From NCBI GenBank assembly GCA_021399435.1, contig JAJTUP010000004.1, positions 682,001 through 746,000 on the forward strand: DNA of 64,000 nt, written 5' to 3'. The stretch's first letter is position 1; each line of letters starts with the position of its first letter. Source of the DNA: Diaporthe sp. PMI_573 (lineage: Eukaryota; Ascomycota; Sordariomycetes; Diaporthales; Diaporthaceae). Below, one piece after another: positions 44,985 to 57,092 of this stretch. The notes under the pieces were generated by a model. It searched no databases, was not told the DNA's origin, and worked only from the letters and a program-made list of their open reading frames with translations. The translations under genes were made by a program, and so were the position numbers.

Positions 44985-46393
44985 GCCTTGTGGTCACTCG
45001 AACCTGAAGCCGAAGCCCTGGCCTGGAGAGCACGCAGAGCGGTAGCCATTCTGGCTGGTTTTGGAGTTATTGCCCTGTTGTTATTTTCTGGCGGCCCTCG
45101 TGGGTTCTATCCGGCGCCAAGCTGCGATGATTGGCGTCCGCACAGCCGTGACTGGACGTGGCTGCGGTTTGTTTTTCTGTTTCTCTTTTTTTACCTCGGT
45201 TCCAAGGTCGAGTAGCCTCTTTTGCAGTGATTTCAGATGGGGTTTCGATGATTTTCGCAGTCTGTCTGACTTTTTGGCCGCCAGGAGCGGTGCTGGGCAG
45301 ATATTTGAAAGATGCTTTCGAGATGGAGAATTAAAACCAGGTCTATTTATTGAAAGTCGAGGAATCATGAACAGTTCCAAGACACGATGATGTTCCGGTG
45401 AACTGTCTACGTACACTTATGAATGGCAGATACAATCTTCCGCACTGAGGCTGGAATATCATTCGTTAACTATAATTGCAACTCCCGATGAAACGAACAT
45501 TGAGCAAATGCAAGTGGCCAAGGAATGTTTTCCATCTGCAGGTACTCTTGCGGGTACCCACTTGGACAGTCGGCGCCGTCTCAATCGCCGAGTTGTGCTG
45601 CAAGGCGGTGCAGCTGCTAAGCCATCTCAATACCCATATTTCTCGTGTGTGCGACTTGGCAACATTGTCTGGCATTCTCAAGAAAGCCAATAAGACGGCT
45701 GAGGGCCGAGGCTAAATCATAAGGGGAGAGAGCACGCAGCCTGATTGCTCCAGCTGCTCGAGTGTCACGCAAAGTCTAATCGTGCGGAGCAGGGCACACT
45801 GGCAAGGTGCGCTCATGCGCGGACACAGCGACTACTGACTCGTGGAAAGGCTCGTAGCAGCCAGAACTGATCCCGTAATCCCGTGCAGAGGTCAAAGCCG
45901 TCTCATCGTGGGAGGCATCAGGTCTCATTGCGGAAGACCGACTGCCGGGACCGGGATTCCGATCGATCTGAAATCCGTCCACTGGCATCTCGAATGATAT
46001 ATTAGTTCAAATGAGCTTACTCCATTGGCGGGTTTAGACCCACCAAGCCAAGCTCTGCCTGGTTCACCAGTCAATTCCATTATGAGAAGGTGAACCACTC
46101 GTGTCGAAGACTGGCCGAGGTAGTCGAGAAGCGCGTCTGTAATGGGCCATGTGACTCTCTGCCTTGTGTGCATGCCCGCCAGCCCGGCCCAGCCCGGCCC
46201 AGGGGCTAGGCGCCAGCCGCCAAGGCTATCCAGCGCCAACAACGACTGGAACCATGCCGAGCTGAACTAGGGAGCATGCTCAAAGACACCAAAAATCGAT
46301 TTGACACATGCTAGATTGAAATCGGGCACCCAGCTCTGGAGCGAGTCTTAACCTAACAATCAACATCTGACAGTCCGGCAAACACTCGTTAAA

Positions 46394-46440
46394 CCTAGCG
46401 CTTCGCTAGGTCTGATTTTGATGTACTATCGACTATAAAA
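46394..46440 (+). promoter_or_regulatory. Hairpin plus TATA box and CT-rich leader without a gene
   Basis: CCTAGCG at 46394-46400 and CGCTAGG at 46404-46410 form a perfect 7-bp stem with a CTT loop. TATAAAA follows at 46434-46440, then a CT-rich stretch and A-rich leader up to about 46500, the layout of a strong fungal promoter. No convincing ORF starts downstream. Confidence 0.45.
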
Positions 46441-47713
46441 CAGCACCTTCTTCCACCTTCTTCCAGCATTCTTCTCTGCCCCCGACCAAAACAAAACAAA
46501 TCGCAGCCGTACATCTAGACGTCTCTGGACCACTGCTCTCATCGAGGGTACAGGCGGTCTAGAGAAGCATGGACATGCGTGCTTATAATTATTGTGTACT
46601 TTGACTGTAGTAAAAACACCTGACCTATGATGACACCTCCTGCATGGGGAAAACTGAGGTCGCCAAGTTTTGCACCAATGAATGGTGTGATGAAAACGTG
46701 CTCTATCGTTCCAGTGAGCTTAGAGTACGGAAGCGAATCGCAATTGCATTCATGTTGTATTCCTACCAGATCTTGCAAGTACTGAGCTTCCAGAAGCAAC
46801 TCGTCGTCATTCTCCTACACTATCCAACATGCCAGCCATCCCCACCAGTACCCGCAGGCCACGACTGATGGATATCTTCATGTCCTGGTCCTCGAATTCA
46901 CCATTTTGCTCCTTCCCCCTTGTGTCAGACAAGGCGAATCAGATCAAGCACGGCTGTCCCTAGACACAAGCACACACCTTGTGTCTGAGTAATGTTGGAC
47001 CGGCAGGATCGGTCCAGCTCGTCGTATGGTGGCATCGGCTGCTGTGTAGGAGAACGAGGGATGCTTCAACGGCCGATGCTGTTGTTTTGAGGCCAGTTGC
47101 AGGGTCGATCTTTGGATATTGGCGGGCCGTTGATGCGAAGTCGTGACGCTTGTTCCGAAGGAGATGTGCAAGGATGGCCGACGTTTGTGCATGCGTCAGC
47201 TAAGCTGACGACTTGTGCTGTTCTCTAAGACTGTAGTAAAATATAATCTTCTCGCCGGGGGAAAAAAAGCAAAACAAAAAACAAACAAAAAACAAAAGGA
47301 AATCGCTGGGCGATCATGTGTATTTTTTTTCCCAGGGAGAACACGCACCTCGAGATCTCGAAATCAGATACCATTAGCAACCTCTACATGCGACTGACGA
47401 CTCCCTGTGATCTGTCACTGAGTTAATGGACAGACCAGGAGTTACTGGCTTGAGGATTTCTGGAACGGAGGATGCCGGCCTGTGGGTTACTGGTCCGCGT
47501 GAACAAGGGAAAGTACGGAAGCAAGATCCAAGTGGATGAGCAGGTCTCTGGCGGAGACGTTATGGGAGGAGAAACAGAATCGTCTAGGCCGTGGGGATAA
47601 GCAGTTCCAGACTGCAGGAGGAGAGTGGAAAGGAAAAGGAAGTATGATTCACAGCAACACGGGCAGAGTATGCCTATGGCTAGTCAAAAGGCAGGGGACA
47701 GAATTGAGACGAG

Positions 47714-47770
47714 AGTGGGGTTGGAGTTGTTGACTTTGAAGTTGAAGCTGTTGAAGTTGGAGTTGGAGGA
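47714..47770. repeat. Degenerate TTGAAG/TTGGAG repeat
   Basis: An interrupted run of six-base GTTGRA units gives a purine-rich strand. On the opposite strand it reads as Leu/Gln repeats in one frame, which explains the short open frame there. Confidence 0.6.
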
Positions 47771-49263
47771 GAAAAGTCGGGAAGAAAGGAGAAGTCTGTT
47801 TACATGAAGGTCTTGAAGCAGTGGAACTTCCCCCAAGCTGGATCAAGTGTACTTGGGCAAGTGCAAGTGGTCAGAAGATAGCAGTAACACTTCAACTTAT
47901 TTCGTTCTACTGACGTACTTGAACAGACATGTCCATGCGTACTTACCTTTGTCCCGAGTGTTTCCTACAGCCCTGGGAAGGAACATGCGGGCACATTGGC
48001 GAAGTAAACAAGGACTCAGACGGCGCCGCAGATTGGGCTGCCCGAGTGTATTGGACGACCGGTGTTTTCATCTACATTTGATCTTACAGGCATCTCTAGA
48101 TGGTATTCAAGTCTTTATTCACATACTCATTGCAGCTCAATCATGTAGCTATTAGGCCCAAACATTTTGAACTCTGGCTCTGCAATTACTGTCATATAGT
48201 ATTAAGACTTACTAATAGGTGTGTAGGCAGTCCTGGCCTGCACCTCGCCTGTGGCAGTGAGCATTTTCTTTGAGCGTAGGTGGGAAGGTACCTAGTGCAT
48301 GATAACATTGAAATGATCGAGGTAAGTACTTCCTGAGTGCGTAACGTAGATCGCCCTTACCAGCCCTAGAGTGCTACATCAATATACGTATGTACCTAGG
48401 TGGGCCTTAAATACAAAGATTAAGGTACCTATAGAGCCGATGTACTGGAGTCTTATTCTAATATGTTTGTGGCTTTGCAAAATGATTGAGGCTCGTCATT
48501 AGACTGGGTACTGCTGTGCTAGGGGGCTGCCCATCAAATCTTGCACTAAGAACTCCCTCACCACTCTCAGTATTGTAAGTGGACTTGGAGTGTACTGCCA
48601 CGTTGTGCAAGCTCGACTGAAATGCCCACCGAAGTTCATTCGGCGTTACTTACATTGTAGGTATTGCATGGCTTGCCGCCTACAAGGGAAGGGGTCCGGT
48701 TCTGGCTCTCAATTAGGTTTGGACTACTTAGGTGGGCCTTTGGTACAGCCGTACATTGCCTTCCGTGTTTGTACTGGCTGTACCGAGAAATGCGAGAGGG
48801 AAGAAGCGATTGACTGGGCCGTCTGTGAGAGGGGATTTGAGCTGTATTGTAGTTCCATAGTAGCAAGGTTCTAATGTGATTGAAAATGAAAAAAAAGGTG
48901 GTTTCTCAGATTAGAGGCTTTCAAACGATGGATTGATGCTAGTCCAATTTGAGCGGCTGCGACTGGCTGCGTGTCGCCGAGACGACATGTGCTCGCTCTC
49001 CGGGCTCCACGGAGCACCTTCTCCCAGGTAAAGCCTTTCAATGAAATGCTTTACATGCGGCCCCCCAGACTACACAGGGTAACCATTACACTAATTCCCG
49101 ACCTTACCGAGCAGGACACGCCCGTAAACAAGCCCACTGACCCGGTCGAGACGAGGCGCATTAGTTGTTGCATGCACTTCCAGACTCGCCCCGGAGGGTG
49201 CGCAAGTTGTGTACGCTTGGATAAGGTTAGATCTGCGGTTTCCCCTCAGAAGAAGTACTTTTA

Positions 49264-49328
49264 AGTGGAGGGATTTTTAACTTAGACGTGGAGGGATTTT
49301 TAGTTGTGGGGGGACTTTTGGATGTGGG
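49264..49328. repeat. Imperfect tandem GTGGAGGGATTTTT units
   Basis: Three successive units, each starting GTGGRGGGA and followed by a T run, are spaced by 23 and 18 bases. No gene overlaps them. Confidence 0.65.
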
Positions 49329-50215
49329 TAAGCGGAGGTTCTTACCACCTGTGTGGTTGTAAATCTGGTTGTGCAACCGTTGTTTGGATGGGCGTACAGC
49401 AGTGGGCCATCTTTTGACAGCGTCAGAACTGCTGAGCCCATATGCACGGCGTGTTACAAATACCCTAGACATACTCTCGAATGCCTCGGTGCTACGAGGG
49501 CAAGATATGGGCCAAGTGCTACACAAACTTCCATCCGCGTCAGCCGGAGTGTGTTCGTGCAGTCACATATAAAACACTGGGCCATTCCATTGTCATGTTC
49601 CTGGACCGCAAGATATGGCAACTTGCATCGACTTCCACTACACAGTTTGATAGCTGTGCTCAACTGGACATTTACAACCCCGCTGCCACCGTTCAGCGTT
49701 ATAGTTGTGCTGAACGGCTCTGCGCTAGAGAGCAACGGTGTTGCTGATTACAAAGCTTTCATCTATGCTCTTGTGCCGGTTCAACATCCAATAGCATGGT
49801 TGATGATGGTGTCAGATGCTTGGAGCGATGGTCCATGAGCATCAGCTTTGATGGCTTGTGCGCCTGTCTGAGCACACTTGCGTTCACAACTGCCGTGAAG
49901 CTAGCCATAGTGTCGGGGTTGAGGTGTTGCCCAAGCGTTGAGATACCTTTCTGGTGATTTTCAAGGAGTAAATATAACCGCCACCTGCACCCAGCATCAT
50001 GATCGAGTCTGACCGTTTTCTCCCATTGCTCCTTGGGCCTCGGGCCGCGAAGCACAGTTGCCCGCATCTCATTCACCCTGGCACCAAACTCCCATCGATC
50101 TATCAAAGCAGTACTTGGTTCTTAAGCAGGACGCTGATAAAAATTACGGGATCTTGTTCCACTTCGTGGGTGGAAACGCTTATGAGAATCACTAGGTAAG
50201 GTGCAAGTGTTGAAC

Positions 50216-51325
50216 ATGTCGACGGTGTTGAGGCACGCTATGTCGGGATACACCTGGCGGAAAGTGACTACGCCTGTGTTGGTAGCACTCATTTTCATCA
50301 TTATGATGACAATGCTTTCTCCACCAAATTACAGCTCGGTTTTCACGAACATCAGGGGGGAGAAACAGCCGAGGAATAGATCAGGGATTCCGAACAGGAT
50401 AACGCAGATATTCTCTGTCCCAGCAGACTTCGATGGACCAGGCCCATTCACACTTGATGCGGAGGTCAGTCTGTCCTGCGAAGGGTCTTGATTCCATTAC
50501 TCGTGATCAAATTCAGTTAACAGTGTACGGCAGTCACTCTCCAATACGGGCTCTTGGTTGGCCAAGAACCCTGGTTTCAAGTACACCCTACTGGGAGCAA
50601 AGGCGGCAGACGATTTTGTGAACAGCCATTTCTCGGAAAACCACTCCATTCTTCACGTATACCATGCACTTAAAGACCCTGGAATGAAGACAGATCTTCT
50701 CAGGTATTTGGTTATGTTGGCTGAAGGCGGAGTGTACTCAGATCTCGACACCCAGGCGCTCAAGCCCGTCGACGACTGGATTCCTCAGCACCTGAAAGGT
50801 TCCGTCAAGGCTGTGATTGGAGTCGAATTCGACCAGCTCGATGGCGATCCCTGGGTCTGGCCCGGGCCCGGGCCCGGGGGTGAGCCGTCATCTACGAGAC
50901 ACGTCGTCCAATTCTGCCAATGGACGCTCGCCGCCACGCCGGGCCACCCCCTCTTCAGCATAATGGTGGATGAGACAGTGGGGGCCGTACGAAAGCTGGC
51001 TGCCGCGAAAGAATCGACTGTGTCACAGCTCCTCCCAACCGTCTTTGAAGTGATGACCACTACGGGCCCGGCCGCGTGGACAGATGTGGTCTTTCGGTAC
51101 CTTCAAAAAGCGGACGCCAGTCTGACGAGCTTGCGGCAACTGTCAAATATGACGCAGGCCAAGCTCATTGGGGATGTATTGGTCTTGACGATCGATGGAT
51201 TCGGTATGGGACAGGAACACTCACAAAGCACAAATGATGGCTCCATACCAGAGACAGCTTTGATAAGACACAATTTCCGCCACTCTTGGTTACCGCAGTA
51301 CCCCTACCCTTGGGGTAAAACATGA
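50216..51325 (+). CDS. GT32-family glycosyltransferase (Och1-like, type II membrane protein)
   Basis: Exons 50216-50464 and 50534-51325 (69-bp intron) give 346 residues. The ATG at 50216 was chosen over an upstream GTG. A signal anchor covers about 19-35 (TPVLVALIFIIMMTMLS), so the enzyme should sit in the Golgi membrane with a lumenal catalytic domain. The stem is followed by IPNRITQIF, the join (ESLSNTGSWLAKNPGFKYTLL) and the GT32 core ALKDPGMKTDLLRYLVMLAEGG, with the nucleotide-sugar DXD motif YSDLD (Asp153, Asp155). A GP repeat (GPGPGPGG) marks a variable loop. The C-terminus has FRHSWLPQYPYP. By family it transfers mannose or a related sugar onto glycans; acceptor unknown. Confidence 0.88.
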
Positions 51326-53945
51326 GGTATGCAAAAGATTGCCGAATGCCGAATATTCGAGGATACCATCGACCCCTGCGGAGTGTTATTGTTATCGGAA
51401 TGGAGAGCTCGACCTGGTTTCCTCGCCTTGCAAAGTGGCGTTGCAGCCGATATCAAGGAGCAACGGAAACAATGAAATGATTATGAGTTACCATTCGGCT
51501 CGGAGAAACGGATCAGCGTCGCTGAACAAGAAGCTGTAACAGGACGAGCCCTGACAGGTATTGATGAGCATGGGTGTGTATGATCCTATAAGTATATCGG
51601 ATGTTAGTCAAGGAACACTATCACCTTGGATAAAAGGGGTTTCTTCAACAGCCAGTTCTGCATGTTCCATTGACAATATACCGGGCAGTCTCTTTGATTC
51701 AAGAGACTAGCCAGGGATGAAGGCGGTGTCTGAAACAATACGAAAAAAAGAAGGACTCAGTACAAGATGGGACTGCGCTACGAGATCCGCTCACGCATTG
51801 CAAGTTGCCACACATGGGGTATGGTAGGCCAATGACGCTGAGATAGCAATCAGCCTCACCTCGCGAAGGATCCCTAAATTCTCAACATGGGTCAAGGTTT
51901 CTGCCCATCCCTGATGAGGTGGTCAATTTCATCCCTTTTCTCTACCTAAGCATGAGAAGCCTTCCTTTCAATTTGTGATGTTTATTGGAAGGTCACCGAG
52001 TTGATCGCGAAGTGCCACATATCTCTGGGTGGCTTGATGGCTTTACACCTTGTCTGGAGCTGTAGGGACAAGCGCAGGGCCACAGAGATGATTGGGATCA
52101 GCCATTGAGCCTTGGAAAGGAAGCATGTACCTCTTTGAACATGGGCAGCTCCCTAACATAAGCAACCACCTCCCGATACAAAGTATCACTATTGCCACCG
52201 TGATCTATATCGACTTGGTCGAATCTCACCGCACATTCTCCTGTCCGACCCTCTTATGAGTGGAGAACCCGGACATCAATCTTCACGCCGCCCAACAAAA
52301 GCCAATATGCGCTTTCCAACTATCGAGTGCGTCGCTCTTGCCATTGCCGGTATGGAAAAGGCACAGATATGCTGCAGCGTGGCGACGATAGCTGATGTGA
52401 GACTGGCCTTAGTCCACCCCAGCCCAGCTTGTGCTACAAGAACCAAGCATTTAACAACGTCCTTCATAGTTCGAGGGCTTGCCAAATGTCGCCGCCCCGG
52501 GCCTTGGATCGGGGGGGAGTCTCTACAGAGGCATCAGTGTGGTTGGTAGAGAGGTTAGTTTCACTCTTTTACCCTTTTTCCAAACCATTGGAGAGTCCTT
52601 CGTGTTACTAGGTATTTTTCACAATTGAAATGTATGCAGAGATAACAATCATTTAGTGGCTTTCTTTCAGCCCATCAAATGGAGATCATTTTGAACTACA
52701 AAACCAGCAATAAGTGTTATGAGTTGAACAGCAAGTTCCCGTTGCTGCGCCAGCGTCTCTGCACCTTTCTGAACGTGCAGCAGTTGTGACTGGGAACTTG
52801 GTCCGTCCTGATCTATTCGTGTAGCCTTCATTCCTAAATCACTGATATTGCCATCGATTACAAGAGAGTTTTCCGGATGCCGCACGGCGCATTGAATTCT
52901 GAGCCTTCGGACGTTTTGTGTGGGTGGGTGAATACGCCCAGGTCCTACTTTTGCATGTCCCAGTGGATCATTGCTAAAATTCACGTAAGTTCGGTGATCT
53001 CACCAAGCTTAATCTTAATTTCAGGTGAAGGAAAGAAGGTTAGAAGTTTGTAGAAAAGGAGAAATAATTGGGCATAGATTTGATGAACAGACGCAAGATA
53101 CCGCCGTCGTTTGCTCAACCTTGGCCAATATTGGTTCTTGCCTCAGGGAAGATAAATGCTTTCTTTCAGAGACCAGTAAGCTACCCATCCCAGTCAATCC
53201 TCCAAGGGCTGACGCAAGTTTTGATTATTTTCATCTAGCAAAGTCTTGTCTGGTAGGTCCTGGCAACAGCGCTTATTAGCAGCCACGGAATTGCGCTTGC
53301 TTCTACCCTTTCACCTTCAAGGGATAGGCCAAAAGCAGCATGCAGTCATAGATGGACTCAGCGAGTGGTGTTCATAGCTACATGCTCAAACGTGTATGAT
53401 TTACAGTAGAGCTGCAGTCGGTGACTGTGATTATAACCTTGTCATGTGTCACCACCGTCGGATAAAGAGGTTGGATGTAAGCTGGGGCGATAATGCTCCC
53501 GAGGTCAGAATTCAACACGCTGTGGCAAACACCGTCAGCGCTGGGTTCGCATTTCTGACCACATATTGCCTCCGGATTATTGATTTGCAAATGTGACTGT
53601 CTAATCAAAATAATATGCTGGCCTTTTTTTTTTTTTTTTTTTTGCTATCTTCAATGTTGTGTTGGGTGTTGAGTAGTACCTTGGTCGGTGGGTTTCAAAG
53701 CCTAGTTGGTGTTATTACTCAAGGTGGCGGTCAGACCGCGGCTGTGCCTGGCCCAAATGACTTGAAGCTTCTGCCTGGAAATCAGCCGCAGTGGCATTGC
53801 TCATATAACCACGACACGATTCGTTCCTCAGCTGCCTATTCTCTCCACAGCACCGACGCCCTTCACAAAACAGTTTGGATTTCTCTCAACAGATGAACAA
53901 TCTCTAAAACACACCAGGACACCGACACAGAACAACCGTCCCAGA
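51326..53945. other. Intergenic region
   Basis: About 2.6 kb. A T20 run lies at 53624-53643. A minus-strand frame at 52667-52984 is open for 105 codons but lacks a good ATG and any motif. The last 150 bases are a CA-rich leader for the Nudix gene. Confidence 0.5.
53624..53643. repeat. T20 homopolymer
   Basis: An uninterrupted run of twenty T bases, bounded by GGCC and GCTATC. Confidence 0.9.
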
Positions 53946-54566
53946 ATGGTCCCACCACCGCCTCCCCCAGCAGACTTCACGCTGGACCCGCCCCTGTCCG
54001 GCTACGACGTCCTCATCCACGACTACCTCTCCAAATTAAACGAGATCGGCACCCCAAAACTGGAAGGCCTAGCCACGGGCGCCGTCATCTTCAGCACCCA
54101 CCACCCAGCAGACCAGCCAGACCGCGTCCTGCTGCTTCAGCGCGCACCCCACGACTCCATGCCGAACAGGTGGGAGACCCCCGGCGGCGCCGTCGACGAG
54201 AACGAGACGGTCGTCGGAGGGCTGGCGCGCGAGGTGTGGGAGGAGAGCGGGCTCGAGGTCAGGCGCTTCATCACCAGCGTCGGGTCCGGCGAGGGCCTGC
54301 GCGCCGGCGCCGTGTTCAGCACCACCCGCGGCAGGTTCATCTTCAAGCTCACCTTTGTCGTCGAGGTCAAGGACTCCTCCGCCGTGAATCTGGACCCGGA
54401 CGAGCACCAGAACTATGTCTGGGCCACGGAGGAGGAGTGCCGGGCGAGACTGGTTGAGAGGTCTGCTGAGGGCAAGGCCCCGACGCAATTGGTTTTCACG
54501 ACTGCGGCACAGGAGTGGGCTATCATGAGGGCTTTTGAGATTCGCAAGGAGAATCGTGGTGAATGA
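53946..54566 (+). CDS. Nudix hydrolase
   Basis: A single-exon gene of 206 residues. The Nudix box is complete: Gly81, five residues, Glu87, seven residues, REVWEESGL (Arg95 to Leu103), where the glutamates bind Mg2+. Upstream, ATGAVIFS and VLLLQRAPHDSMPNRWETPGG form the preceding strands. The N-terminus begins with a short Pro run (MVPPPPPPADF). The rest has FIFKLTFVVEV and DEHQNYVWATEEEC, a common Nudix C-terminal strand-helix. There is no targeting signal. It hydrolyses a nucleoside diphosphate linked to some moiety; substrate unknown. GC-rich codon use and a CA-rich leader fit a well-expressed fungal gene. Confidence 0.93.
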   Translation: MVPPPPPPADFTLDPPLSGYDVLIHDYLSKLNEIGTPKLEGLATGAVIFSTHHPADQPDRVLLLQRAPHDSMPNRWETPGGAVDENETVVGGLAREVWEESGLEVRRFITSVGSGEGLRAGAVFSTTRGRFIFKLTFVVEVKDSSAVNLDPDEHQNYVWATEEECRARLVERSAEGKAPTQLVFTTAAQEWAIMRAFEIRKENRGE

Positions 54567-55816
54567 ACGGCGCTGGCAGGAGGGCCATGTCTCACTTTGT
54601 TGACCGCAGTCTGGTCAGGAATTTATGGCTGGTCTTGAGTGTAGCAGTTGTGACATAATAAGACTTGCGCGATATAGACAGTACGTAGAATGGGCGTGTC
54701 TCGATACCAGAGACTTCATGGAACATGGATTAGGTGGCAAAAATTCCGGATTAGTACAGGCAGAAGCCATAGTTCCCTGTATGTGATCAGTGTACGGACA
54801 GCATGACTTGCATGGGCATCGAACCACGCAATATGTGTTTTGAAGAGCTTCGTGTTAGAAATACATGAGACCATGGCACTTGGCACATTACCGGGTCTTG
54901 TGTGGTGGCCAAGGTGAGAATTATACACCTTCTGTACGGATACTAGATATCAAGAATAAGACTCAGTGCTCAAATCGTCTTCATATTAACAAGTAGCTGA
55001 CTACCCGAGAACAACTTCGAAACCATAGCTTGTTGACGCCAAGGACTTGAGCATTCCTCTGGCAGAGCAGACGCATGAAACTTTTGTAGAATATCCCGCC
55101 ATGGCTCATACAAACTCGTGCTACCGAGGACGTCTAAATGGGACCACCCATCAGATGGGTTGGGCGGGGTACTTGTCAAATACGAGACTCACCGCATAGA
55201 ATATCAATTCATGGGGCGGTCAACCCATCCCTTGTAGGAGACGATAGTAGAACATTTGATGAACCCTGGCTTGACGGTCTCTCAAAGGTATCTGTGTACA
55301 CCAACCACATGATGTTGACCTGGCCCCAAGATATAATAAAACACACACATTGATATCATTCAATGGCGGCCGCCAGTTACGCTCATTGTGGTCTGTTGAT
55401 ACACGGTGCTGAGCGCACCGATGTGAACCATGGTGGTTTTTATTATCGATCAGAAGGCCGAATCAGACCCCCTTTTAGAACCCTGAAATAGAATAACCTT
55501 AACCAAGCACCATGCCAGGTGGGTCCATGTTACCTGACCGAAACCAAATACGAGCGGAAAGGGCCCGCAGTGCCATCGTTGAGACTCTGTGGAGAGGGCA
55601 CCGTCAAGGCTGCCAAGCGTGATCCCTGCTGCAGACCCGTCCAGTTCCACAGAATAGATGAAGTCTTGACTGTCGATGAGGACTCAGGAATGGTATAAAA
55701 GGGGGGACGCGGGTGTCTCATCTGGGAATGCCTCTGGCTCTCAGTCCTATCAGCCTCCCTAGACAACATACCAGCCGACGCCAGCACAACGCCACCGACT
55801 GCACACTCACCTCAAG
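54567..55816. other. Intergenic region with TATA box
   Basis: About 1.25 kb. Minus-strand codons around 54970-55350 look partly coding-like, but stops interrupt the reading and no family is recognised. The right end carries the TATA box of the small secreted protein. Confidence 0.5.
55694..55701 (+). promoter_or_regulatory. TATA box of the small secreted protein gene
   Basis: TATAAAAG lies 123 bases upstream of the ATG at 55817 and is followed by a CT/CA-rich leader. A consensus TATA box is uncommon in front of fungal housekeeping genes and fits an inducible, strongly expressed gene. Confidence 0.65.
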
Positions 55817-56256
55817 ATGCAAATCGCCGCCCTCACGAACATCCTGGCCCTTGCCGCCTCCGCCAGCGCCACCACCGTCTACGGCACGCTGCAGATGTGG
55901 TATGACGCCAACGCCACCTGCACACAGGACACGATCCTCTACCCAGAGGGCCAGAGTCTTGCGTTGGGCAGCCTGGACTCCTGCGGGGCGGTCATCCCTG
56001 GAGTCGACGGCGCTGAATTCCAGCTGTTCGAAGGAATCCCCCTGACTCCCCTTTTCGGCTGTGAGTCTCCTAAGCAAGCCACAAATACCTGCTTCCTATC
56101 CCTCTCCAGCGAGAACCCGACGTCTCTTGATTATTGACTGACTTTTCTGTCTATGTAGTCCAACTGTTCTCCGACGCTGAGTGCAAGGAGTTGGTGACAG
56201 ACGAGTCACGAAAGTGTGTCACGGGCATCAAGTCGTACAAGATCGTGCGTCTGTAA
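55817..56256 (+). CDS. Small secreted four-cysteine protein
   Basis: Exons 55817-56060 and 56159-56256 (98-bp intron) give 113 residues. The signal peptide covers about 1-18 (ALTNILALAASASA). The mature chain, about 95 residues, has four cysteines in NATCTQD, LDSCGAV, DAECKEL and RKCVTG, enough for two disulfides, and one probable N-glycosylation site (NAT). I do not recognise a family. The splice join reads TPLFGFQLFSDAEC and keeps the frame to the stop. Size, cysteines, signal peptide and TATA box fit an effector-like or surface protein, but the role is inference. Confidence 0.8.
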
Positions 56257-57092
56257 TGGGATTTAGAGGACCACAGAGTGCTCATTCTACTCTGAGTGTT
56301 CACTGCGAGTGAGTTGGCGGATGAAGAGGGAGGCTCTCCCTGCACTAGCTTGAAGATGTAGCACAGAGGGGACTGAGCATCATTGCAGGCGGCCGATCAT
56401 GCTGGGAGACGAAGGGATTGTCAAGATCACGAGACTTCATGTCCGAGTCGACATATCCGCTTCGTCGACTGATGCTTCATGTATATAGATTTCAAGAAAT
56501 CAAGTGGAATAGTCACGCCAGTCCAAACTACAATGATCTTGAGTCTGCCATGGCGACGGTGCTCGGCCTGGAAGATCAGATCATGATTGTGGAATGGTCA
56601 TGAGGCCGAAGCCTGTAATTTCGAGTCTTCAGACAATCCTGATATTCAAGATGAGCAGGTTGATCCAGCCCGACCGAGCCGTAAAGATTCTGGCATTATG
56701 CAGGGTGAGCGATGATGCACTTGACACTCATACTTGCCCTTGAGTAAAATGATGTGAGATGGATGTGTCAATTTAGAGGGAAAAGTCGCATGAGAAATCC
56801 CGAGTGAGTGAGTTGCAGCAGAAAGGAAGTCAACGAACTCGGGATCACAGGCTACAGTGGTCCCGCCCCTGAAGCTGTGACGTCGTATTGCCCGTTGGTG
56901 CTGACTAAGTGCGGGACCCGCAGAACAAGGACGCGGTTGAATGGGCCTGTTTAGTTTAGCGAGACGCGACTTGGGAGAGGCACCCATTGTTCCACACCCG
57001 CTTTGGTCGGCTGCAAACCCGTTGCTCAGCCAATCCCTACCCAACCCATGCCTCTGCACGGGTAACGATTCCAATTCAACGCGACCAAGGTC
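56257..57092. other. Intergenic region
   Basis: About 830 bases between two plus-strand genes. No feature is recognised beyond the Rad4-like promoter region. Confidence 0.6.

Larger units (their letters stand above)
44985..50215. other. Gene-poor 5.2-kb stretch
   Basis: No frame here shows a family motif, signal peptide with good context, or consistent codon bias. It contains a hairpin and TATA-like element (46394-46440), a degenerate purine-rich repeat (47714-47770) and a tandem repeat (49264-49328). Short frames near 46644, 49353 and 49759 remain unexplained. Confidence 0.5.

Noticed and set aside
44957..45049. Upstream ATG at 45049 as the start of the DUF300 protein
   Set aside because: It requires reading through a 79-bp segment with GTAAGC and ACAG ends. 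The spliced form uses a closer ATG and is preferred, though not proven.
49353..50106. Frames of 161 codons (plus) and 115 codons (minus) upstream of the GT32 gene
   Set aside because: The plus frame starts at GTG and has no recognisable family. The minus frame looks partly coding-like, but I could not join it to other exons.
52667..52984. 105-codon minus-strand frame
   Set aside because: It opens with GTG, has no in-frame ATG near its start and no known motif.
54970..55350. Coding-looking minus-strand stretch between the Nudix and small secreted protein genes
   Set aside because: Two readable segments are interrupted by stops without splice signals I trust; no family could be named. It may be a dead gene fragment.
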